Below, piece by piece: positions 54,201 through 61,750 of a DNA stretch of 64,000 nucleotides. The first letter of the stretch is position 1, and each line of letters begins with the position of its first letter. Location: contig NC_092621.1 in the NCBI RefSeq assembly GCF_047663525.1, positions 75,010,501 through 75,074,500 of the forward strand, given 5' to 3'. Both the position numbers and the translations under genes were made by a program. This DNA is from Anas platyrhynchos (lineage: Eukaryota; Chordata; Aves; Anseriformes; Anatidae). The notes beneath the pieces are model-generated. The model searched no databases and was not told the DNA's origin. It saw only the letters and a list, made by a program, of their open reading frames with translations.

Positions 54201-57200
54201 TGTGACCTTTGAAAAACTGATTCACTGCTTCAATGCCTTTTTTCCCTCCTGTAAAAAGGAGATGCTACTACTGATTTTTTAGGGTGTCCTAAGATTTTGG
54301 GGAGTTTTAACAAAGCATATTATACCTGCACTTAATTTGTATAGTAAAGCATTGCTAGTTACAGAAGCATTTGCAGTAGTAGTATGTAGGAACATCTATC
54401 TGTATTTGCAGATATCCATCTGCAGTTCTATTTGATTATTTTATTCTTTATCACTAACAGTTCTTCTACCTGTAAAGTCACCTGTCTTCGTATGTAATAG
54501 AATTGATGTACTATGCTGTCATCTAAATTATTACTTTTTATAAAACGTAGAGCAAATTATTCTTTAGACTAATTCAGATAACTATTGGAAATGGGAGAAA
54601 TTTACATGCAACATGGTAGGAGGATAAAGTCACACACATATATTTAATTGGTTATTACAATATTCCTGTATACAAGCTTACTATGATCTATGCATCTTTT
54701 AACCATGTCTAGTACAATCCGATCTGAGGTGTAATGTGACACTTCTGTGGAAAAAAAAAATAAAGAAAAAAAGTAGGTACAGATGGGAACATTTTAAACC
54801 AGTCAGACTGGTGCACACGGAATTTTGGAGCTAATGAATTCGGAAATAACTTGTGTCATGAGACAATGCATGAATTTGATATGATTAAGAGGAACAAAAG
54901 ATATTTGAGAACAGTGCAGACACGGCCTCGAAGCAATATAAGACATTAAAGAATTTGGACATACTAGTTTCCTTTTGTACCTGCAAAAAAATAGCAGTGC
55001 GTTCATCTATTGTCAACACAACATATCGATCTGTGTCTCCAAATAGCCTCAAGGAGTGACTGCAGCTTCTTTCAACAAAGGTAATGCTGTAACTGAACAA
55101 GTCAAAATCTGATCTTAAACCTCGGTTAAGTAAAATAATGAGATTTTCTTAAAGGAAACGAATAACAAATTTCTTAATATAATTTATATATATATATATA
55201 TATTTTTTTTACATACCATGACCTTTTAAATATGCTCAAGTTAACTTTGAGGCACATTCAAAGAATAAACATCAATGTAGCAGTGACATATTGAAATACT
55301 ACTAGATTAATTCAATTGCATTTTTAACTGCATGGAATATGACCTTGCTAAAAAGATCTTGAACTTGTCAAAAACTATGTAATACAGAAATTAAGATAAA
55401 AAAACAAGCAAATATATACTTACATTGAAGTTTCTGGAATAACAATTAAAATCTCCTGATCTTCTTTTGGAGTAATTAAGTGTATATTGCTTTTCTTTTC
55501 TTTCTTCCACAATTGTGCAGCACAGGGAAAGCAAGTTGAATGAAAGATCCCTGACTGCCATTTGAATTATCCTATTTTTTTTCTAAGTGAAAGCAAACTG
55601 CCAGCAGCAAAACATCCCTTCATCAGCTGTGCTAGGGAAGACTCATTGAATTAGCATCACATGCTTAGAGCTTTAGAAGAGTCTTGGCTGACTAAGGAAG
55701 AAGTTGAGAACAAACAACAGTCACACTACTTGGTCTCATCCCTGGGAAATACAAGGGACCTAAACCTGAATCTGCCAGCAGTAAGTCTCCTAGAGACTTT
55801 TGTGGACTGTGTATTCAGTCTTGAACAACAACAAAAAGAGTGACCTGTAAGCATCTCAGACAAAGAGCTATGAGCTCTGTTGTTTCAATTGATTTATCTA
55901 TTTATTTCCTTGGTGCTAAGATCTAGTGGGAAAATACCGAAAAGCAGCTCCTATTATTTAGCTTATGGTCAGGCTGAACAGTGAATCTGAACAGGTCAGT
56001 GTATGTCAAAAAGCAGATGTCAAATTGAATATTCAAATTTTAAACATCAAAAATTTCTTTTTATTATTCTTTGCCTGCTAAGCTGCAGTTGCAGCTCTAA
56101 AATGCCTTCACAGCTGACTCTAGGATCCAAACCGGCAAGTCTCTTCGGCAGCATGGTGAAATCAACTATACGTATCTCTGGCACTTGGTTTAAAAGTTGA
56201 CACTGCTGTGTCTCCTATTTCTTTCTTCTCCCCCTTTTCTCCCCTTGTGATAGAAGATACTTTTAATAGATACTTATTATGAGAAAAAGCAAAATGCAAG
56301 AAAATATTGTCCAAAAAAAATAATCCACATGCATAATGATTTACAAACTTGCATATGTTTGTACAGGCTGAAGTTACTCAAGATTTAGTGACTATTAAGC
56401 TTTAGTTTTTACAAATACTTTTTAAAATTTAGCTTGTTCCAAAAACTGTGATGCATCATAAAACGAAATGAAATTTGTACTTTTTTCCACAGCTCTGGTA
56501 CTTAACAACCTCCCCCCCCCCAGTCACAAAGCAGTTTATACAAAGAATTAAATACAAAGTCTTCAAAGCACAAAGAAAGAGTGAAGCAAAAAATTTTTTG
56601 TGATAACATTGTGACTTTCAGGGAAAAGTAGACAACTTAAAAAGTTGTTTTAATCAAAAGTTCCAGCTCATCATTAAAATTAACCAATCAGCCAATTTTG
56701 CTCTGGTTGACGTCCTTGTGAATATATAGAATTAAGGCATGGGCTTCGGTAGAGAAGTTATCATTTTGTCTCTTGCTAATTCACTAATTGCAGTAGCATA
56801 TCCTTTATAGCTATGTAGATTATATATATCCTGGAAAACTGAAAGTAATTAGTCATTAGTAAATAAGTCATTTTCACTCACTTGGATTCCAAAAGCTGAA
56901 GAAAATCAGGTATATTAAGAAGACCTTCAGTTGTGAGAAACACATAGGGAATCTGTACCTCCAGAAGAAAGGAACCACAGTGATTCCCTGAAACAGTGTA
57001 TATACATAATAGTTTCATAACTAAAAAGAAAACATGTTTCATGTTTTTATACATTTCATGTATTTAAATGGATGTATCTTTTATAAATGCTGCTTTTATT
57101 CATCCCCATTAAAATACTTCCATTATGTCCTTTTTCTTCTTTCTCCAAAATTAAACTCTCCTGAGTCCCTTTCAAACTAAGCTGTAGCTTATATTCTTTT

Positions 57201-59791
57201 AGATCAACATTCCCTTAGGATGAGGAAGGGTGGATACAGCTTGTATCAACAGTAAACAACTTGTAAACTTGGCAGTAGTCTTTTATAAGAGATCAACATT
57301 TACTACCACATCCTGACCAAAACTAAGCTCACATCCTAAGACCAACACTTTCCTAACTTTCTGTACAGATAAACCAGCACTATTTGCTTAGCTTTACCCT
57401 TCATAACTTATGACTCATTCTCTTCCACAAACACCTGCATGCAGTATTTCAGAGAACTGAAAATGCTTTCCTTTAATATGCCAGCCTAACTGTTTATTAC
57501 AAGTCTGGAGAGTGCTTACCCATTTGTCTTGTTTCAGGGAGGGTGGTTTTAAAAGTCATGTAAGTAATATTTAGATTTTCACACCGATTTTTCCAACAAG
57601 AATTTTCAGAATAGTCATATTCTATCACTAATGAGAAGTGAGTCCAAGGGAAGTCAGCTCCAATTTGCTGATTTTGTACAATAATACAGGAATATCTACT
57701 GAGGCTTAAGAAAACACAACAACAACAAATATCAAAAATTTGCTCAGGTAGAACTACACTAAGAACAAAATGAACATTTTTTTTACTTTGAAGAATTATA
57801 GTTGTTTAAAGTCATTTACAAAAAGATCTTACCCTTCCTAAATTTAAAAACCATAATTCTTCAAAAATTCATTTTAATATTAAAAGCTACACCCCTCCTC
57901 CAATTATTTGCTTAAATTATTTATATTTTCCAACATCATAATTTTTCATATTTGAACTTTTTTTTTTTTTTTTTTTACCCACTTTTTCTAAAACACTCAT
58001 GAGCAACTCTGAATCTTACAACTAAGCATTTTACTAGAGTTTTGGCAAACTTCTCTCAGAATGAAGCTGTAGATCCATATTCTGGAATTTTTACCCTGAC
58101 AGGATACTTCCATAAAAATGAACAAAGGTTTCACTAAAGCTAGTCCTGAGTAGGGAGTTCAGGCTATGTTCTTAAACATCCAGAATTTAACTTACCTGCT
58201 TACAACATCTTTGCAGCCTAGGAAGGTTCCTTTTTTCTCATAATTCAAATCGATAGCTTTTAAACCTGCACAGAAAGAGTTAAAGCCTTAATCATATAAA
58301 TGAGCTTCTGCTGGTATGCACAGCAGCAAGCAGTAAAGTGGAACAACACAGTCTATTAACATTTTTGTATTACATTGTCTGTCTTCATTAAGTCCTACAT
58401 AATTTCAGTTTGTATTGCAGTAGTAAATATAATGATTTGGAGACTTCCATTTCTGAACTGAAGGCAGAAGTAATGTGAACTAGATTCTGTCTCATAACTG
58501 AAGTATTATTTCTGATTACTTTCAAATGAAAAATAAAAAGCTAGTATAAAAGGCAACATTTTTAGTCCATTTAGCTTTTAAATTCCTTTATGCATTCTGT
58601 ATGCTTCAAATCTCACAAATATATCTGGAAGATGTAGCTAAAAATGGATATTTGTGTAACACAAATGCCTCTCTTGAAAAGTTTACTTAGTTGGATTGAC
58701 TTGTGTTTGCAACCAAGCTTTAACACATTAAAACAAATCAAATACTTTCCATTAAATATCATTATAATTAGTGAAAGCATCGTGAACATGCCTCCTCCCT
58801 TTCAAAACATTGTAAAAGATAGGCTTTCTTATTTTAAGAGCACAGGAAACTTAACTTTATTTTGAAAGGTGAAAGAACAATACAATACATGACCCTGTTG
58901 ATATGGTTCAAGCAAGAAGGAATTACAAAAAGTGAGTTTTAAAAAGCAGTATGAAAGGAGTCAGCAGCATGCCCGAAACATAATACAGGCTCAAATAACA
59001 GTCTTCCTGAAACACATTTGTTTTACCAGCTGAATCTCTGATGTTGCACAAAAGATGAGCTTGTACAAAAATTACTCACGGGTAAAACAATGACAGTGTT
59101 ACTTTTATCAGGGGGGCTTGGAAACAGAAAACAAATACTTTTTTTCTTGACAATAATAGTTTGCTACAGCTTATGCCCATATATTTAGCAAATTAACAAA
59201 CAAGGCAGCGAAATCTGATGAAAGGAAATTACCTAAATACTCATGTAAAGTTTTATATTAGGGAGCTTAGCTAAGTCTTCTAAATTGTCCTTAAACTACT
59301 TTTAAGACACATGCCAGGAGGAAAACTTCTGACCCTCAATCGGATAAAAACAGAGAGACAATTTGACTGAGACAATTGACACAATTATAATTAGGCAATG
59401 GGGTGCCCACATCTCCTTCGTGTTCTGTTAAATAAATCTTTGACTTGACAGATGAGCTCTCATTCTCTGACAACAAAAAACAACATAAGAAAACTCCTAA
59501 TCAGGGGAAAATACAATGACAAGAAATAAAAAGAGGTTTTCAGAAGAGTTTGGGAACAGAAAACAGTGAGAAAAGTATATAGAAAGGTCCCTGAGGAGGA
59601 GAAAAAAAGGAGAGACACCTGAAAAAAAAAAAAAAAGGCACACAAAAATAAAAGTAATTAAGCACAGACAAACAGCCCTTTATTTTTCTTTCAAAAATAG
59701 ATTATGATAATTATTTACCTTCTACTGTAGATAAAGTGTGAACGAGAGCAGCTTTTTCTCTTTCAGAGTCCATTCTTGTTATGATTAGTAT
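45124..59791 (-). CDS. SHOC1: SHOC1 (C9orf84/ZIP2-like) meiotic crossover factor, 3' part, 12 coding exons
   Basis: SHOC1 is the vertebrate Zip2 homologue. With SPO16 it forms an XPF-ERCC1-like complex that binds branched DNA and promotes meiotic crossovers (family knowledge). Exons seen: 59719-59791, 58196-58265, 57520-57698, 56882-56987, 54981-55086, 53885-54006, 52844-52937, 51633-51764, 50184-50333, 48958-49129, 48205-48762 and 45124-45224, 1863 bases with unbroken phase, giving 620 residues and a TGA. The XPF-nuclease-like core ([28 protein letters not shown]) lacks the ERKxxxD catalytic motif, as expected for this family. A helix-hairpin-helix-type region follows ([20 protein letters not shown] to [12 protein letters not shown]), then a Ser-rich disordered tail ending in a basic peptide ([11 protein letters not shown]). 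The 5' exons are beyond the right edge, past the CR1 insertion. Confidence 0.9.
45225..48204 (-). other. SHOC1 last intron
   Basis: 3-kb intron with a plus-strand CR1 copy (47398-47983) and a (TTTA)n stretch at 45909-45940. No exon seen. Confidence 0.8.
47398..47983 (+). repeat. CR1 LINE 3' copy
   Basis: Sense CR1 3' region from GTGGGCAGCAAGGC through GACCTGTTAGAGCTGGTCCA and AGGGCCATGAGGATGATCAG to the tail ACCAGTCTATGATTCCATC. It is antisense to SHOC1. Confidence 0.92.
48205..48762 (-). CDS. SHOC1: SHOC1 coding exon, 2nd from 3' end
   Basis: 558 bases, the largest exon of the gene seen here. It encodes a Ser/Pro/Asn-rich disordered region from [20 protein letters not shown] to WTKGKTLT. 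Donor GTATGT. Confidence 0.9.
48958..49129 (-). CDS. SHOC1: SHOC1 coding exon, 3rd from 3' end
   Basis: Encodes [20 protein letters not shown] to LLAKAQTST plus one base. Acceptor TTTCAG, donor GTAATA. Confidence 0.9.
49130..50183 (-). other. SHOC1 intron between 4th- and 3rd-last exons
   Basis: AT-rich. No feature recognised. Confidence 0.7.
50184..50333 (-). CDS. SHOC1: SHOC1 coding exon, 4th from 3' end
   Basis: 50 codons in phase 0, [20 protein letters not shown] to EVPKKVLK: the helix-hairpin-helix-type region. Donor GTTAGT. Confidence 0.93.
50334..51632 (-). other. SHOC1 intron between 5th- and 4th-last exons
   Basis: AT-rich, with a (CT)n plus T run at 50928-50959. No exon seen. Confidence 0.7.
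51633..51764 (-). CDS. SHOC1: SHOC1 coding exon, 5th from 3' end
   Basis: 44 codons in phase 0, [20 protein letters not shown] to SWLSVLPSE. Acceptor ACTTCTAG, donor GTTTGC. Confidence 0.93.
51765..52843 (-). other. SHOC1 intron between 6th- and 5th-last exons
   Basis: AT-rich. A short imperfect direct repeat of GGAGTCAACCAGAGTTTTT lies at 52646-52700. No exon seen. Confidence 0.7.
52844..52937 (-). CDS. SHOC1: SHOC1 coding exon, 6th from 3' end
   Basis: Completes the Glu codon, then [20 protein letters not shown] to SEDFEVK. The acceptor is TTTTTACAG and the donor GTAATT. Confidence 0.92.
52938..53884 (-). other. SHOC1 intron between 7th- and 6th-last exons
   Basis: No exon accepted. A 43-codon open run abuts the acceptor and was rejected on phase. 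Confidence 0.75.
53885..54006 (-). CDS. SHOC1: SHOC1 coding exon, 7th from 3' end
   Basis: 40 codons, [20 protein letters not shown] to FYSRERLSL plus GA. Donor GTAAGT. Confidence 0.92.
54007..54980 (-). other. SHOC1 intron between 8th- and 7th-last exons
   Basis: AT-rich, with an A run at 54160-54174. No feature recognised. Confidence 0.7.
54981..55086 (-). CDS. SHOC1: SHOC1 coding exon, 8th from 3' end
   Basis: Completes the Asn codon and encodes [20 protein letters not shown] to ERTAIFLQ, part of the XPF-like fold. Acceptor GTTACAG, donor GTACAA. Confidence 0.92.
55087..56881 (-). other. SHOC1 intron between 9th- and 8th-last exons
   Basis: Contains two coding-like open runs (55424-55554 and 56732-56838, minus strand) that do not fit the exon phases, and a short TA repeat at 55183-55202. 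Confidence 0.7.
56882..56987 (-). CDS. SHOC1: SHOC1 coding exon, 9th from 3' end
   Basis: Encodes [20 protein letters not shown] to PDFLQLLES plus AA of an Asn codon. Donor GTGAGT. Confidence 0.88.
56988..58195 (-). other. SHOC1 introns flanking the 10th-last exon
   Basis: Outside the exon at 57520-57698 this is AT-rich sequence with a T run at 57958-57976. No repeat family recognised. Confidence 0.7.
57520..57698 (-). CDS. SHOC1: SHOC1 coding exon, 10th from 3' end
   Basis: 59 codons from [20 protein letters not shown] to TLPETRQM plus one base. Acceptor CCTCAG, donor GTAAGC. Confidence 0.88.
58196..58265 (-). CDS. SHOC1: SHOC1 coding exon, 11th from 3' end
   Basis: Completes a Gly codon and encodes [20 protein letters not shown] then VS plus AG. 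Acceptor TGTGCAG, donor GTAAGT. Confidence 0.82.
58266..59718 (-). other. SHOC1 intron between 12th- and 11th-last exons
   Basis: No feature recognised apart from an A run at 59621-59636. Confidence 0.7.
59719..59791 (-). CDS. SHOC1: SHOC1 coding exon, 12th from 3' end
   Basis: Encodes [20 protein letters not shown] then STVE plus one base. Acceptor CTTCCAG, donor GTAAAT. It is the most 5' exon found here. Confidence 0.8.
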
Positions 59792-60328
59792 CTGGAAGAG
59801 GACAAATAAAAGTAGTTCTGGTACTGTAAAAATGTGCTTTCTACCTACCTACATCTTCCTTTCTCCTTTGCACAAAACCCATGAGATTGACTAGGCAGGC
59901 GACATGAATGGAAACCTCAGGACTTTCCAGAATGACAAGCGTACATGCGTATTATTACAAAGGCTGGAGAAATTACACTACAGAAGACATCAGTACCATA
60001 ATTAAGTTTTATGAACAAAGCTCTTCTAGTAGAAATCTCAACCATGAACTTGTAATTCAAACTAAAAATGCTATTTGCAGATATTATCTAAAGACATTAT
60101 GCCACAATACTACTGCTACACTAGACAGATTATTACTGTCACATTAGAGGATTACATACTGTCACATTTTAAGGACTTAAACTAAAGATATTTAGAATTC
60201 AGCCTGCAAGGTGGTGATGTACTGGGAGGCACAGGATGTACTGCTGAACTAGTTAGAAAGATTTTTCAGACTGAAAATGGAGTGTATTGAAGTCTTCCTG
60301 CCAAAGATACCTTATGTATGCCATTTGC

Positions 60329-60670
60329 CGAGGCGATCGGCTCCGGGGCAGACGCGTTCTGCAGCGGAGCGGGGGATCGGGCCAGGCAGGGCTAACTTTC
60401 CGGCATCGAGCCGACTTCAGGGAGCCGCCAGGACCCGGCAGCCCTCGTGAGGGAGGCTGACGAGGCGAAGGCGGAGCCAGCAGCGCCCCCTCCCCGGCCG
60501 TTCAAAAGCAGCCCCTAGGGAGCGCGAGCGACCAGGAGCGCGGCGACCAGGACGGGCAAACAGGGCGTGGCGCGTCAGAAGGGAGTGGCGCGGCAGTTCG
60601 CGCAGGAAGGGCGGAGAGCAACCCCCTCCCATAGGAACACCTGTTAACGACAGCCGTTAGCTAGGTGATA
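60329..60670 (+). promoter_or_regulatory. CR1 5'UTR / internal promoter region
   Basis: GC- and CpG-rich leader ahead of ORF1, including GGCGCGGCAGTTCGCGCAGG. In this family the 5'UTR carries promoter activity. The left boundary is judged from composition only. Confidence 0.65.
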
Positions 60671-61750
60671 ATGGTCTCCACCAGGCACGGTGCGCTCTCT
60701 AGGAGGTCGGTACACACCCAGACCGACTACCCGTTAAAGAATGCAGCAGTTCAGGTCACCGGATGCAGGGAGTGTCAGAGCCTGCTGCTGCCGTCGGCGG
60801 GAGGCAGAGACGCTGCGTGCATCAGGTGTGAGCAAGTGGATGACCTGGTCCGCATGGTGGCGGAGTTCAAGGAGGAGGTGGAGAGGTTGAGGGCCATCAG
60901 GGAGTATGAGCGGGAGATAGACTGGTGGAGTAACTCCCTGCAGGGCGTCAAGGAGAGGTACCGGGCTGAGACAACCCAAATGGGGGTGGACCCCCTGCCC
61001 TGTCACCGTCGGGCAGAGGGAGGGGATCTGGGAGTTGAAGAGGAATGGAGACAGGTCCCTGCTCGACATGGCAGGCGATGCCCTCCCCTTCTGGCCCCAC
61101 GTTCCCAGGTGCCCTTACAAAACAGGTTTGAGGCCCTGGAGACTGAGAGACCAGCAACTGAGGAAGAGATAGAAAGTGTACCCAGGAGGATGCCTAGGGC
61201 GAGGAGGTCGACTCCACGCATCAGGACTGCCTCCACTAAGAAAGACAGGAGGGTGATTGTTGTGGGAGACTCTGTCCTTAGGGGAACAGAGGGCCCTATT
61301 TGTCGGCCTGACCCTACCCGTAGGGAAGTCTGCTGCCTCCCTGGGGCCAGGGTCAGGGACGTTGCCAAGAAAGTCAAGCGCTTGGTACGGCCCACTGACT
61401 ACTACCCGCTACTGGTCTTTCAGGCTGGTAGCGATGAAGTAGCAAAGAGAAGTCCGGAGGCGATCAAAAGAGACTTTAGGGATTTGGGGCGACAACTTAG
61501 AGGTTCAGGCGCGCAGGTTGTGTTTGCCTCTGTCCTTCCAATAGGGGGGATCGAAGCTGAAAGGTGTGCTGTTTGCATAAACTCGTGGCTTCGAGACTGG
61601 TGTGACCGGCAGAACTTTGGGTTCTTTGACCACGGGAAGGTCTATGCTACGCCGGGCCTGATGGCACTGAATGGGATGGGCCTCTCTCGGAGAGGGGTAA
61701 GGATCTTTGGTCAGGAGTTGGCAGGGCTGATAGATAGGGCTTTAAACTAG
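60671..61750 (+). CDS. CR1 ORF1: zinc-finger, coiled-coil and SGNH-esterase-like protein
   Basis: 359 intact codons from ATG at 60671 to TAG at 61748. The N-terminal part has a C-x2-C...C-x2-C pair (GCRECQSLL; CIRCEQ), a likely zinc knuckle for RNA binding, then a coiled-coil (residues ~60-85). The C-terminal half is the SGNH/GDSL esterase-like domain typical of CR1 ORF1: block I VVGDSVLRG (61262-61288, nucleophile Ser in GDS), block III-like FQAGSDEV, and a terminal block reading NGMGLSRRG where the family usually has DG-x-HL. The last catalytic Asp and His are therefore replaced (61670-61681). The protein is expected to bind element RNA in an RNP. It ends at a TTTAAAC heptamer that leads into ORF2. 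Confidence 0.88.
   Translation: MVSTRHGALSRRSVHTQTDYPLKNAAVQVTGCRECQSLLLPSAGGRDAACIRCEQVDDLVRMVAEFKEEVERLRAIREYEREIDWWSNSLQGVKERYRAETTQMGVDPLPCHRRAEGGDLGVEEEWRQVPARHGRRCPPLLAPRSQVPLQNRFEALETERPATEEEIESVPRRMPRARRSTPRIRTASTKKDRRVIVVGDSVLRGTEGPICRPDPTRREVCCLPGARVRDVAKKVKRLVRPTDYYPLLVFQAGSDEVAKRSPEAIKRDFRDLGRQLRGSGAQVVFASVLPIGGIEAERCAVCINSWLRDWCDRQNFGFFDHGKVYATPGLMALNGMGLSRRGVRIFGQELAGLIDRALN

Noticed and set aside
55424-55554. Minus-strand open run ([17 protein letters not shown]...) with a good GTAAGT donor
   Set aside because: No acceptor gives the one-base phase needed after the 56882-56987 exon, whereas that exon joins 54981-55086 directly and matches the family.
56732-56838. Minus-strand open run ending in TAA ([16 protein letters not shown]...)
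   Set aside because: It fits neither flanking exon phase nor a recognised SHOC1 segment. An alternative last exon cannot be excluded, but there is no support.
59908-60147. 79-codon plus-strand frame next to the CR1 5' end
   Set aside because: It is low-complexity, AT-rich intronic sequence with no recognisable domain.
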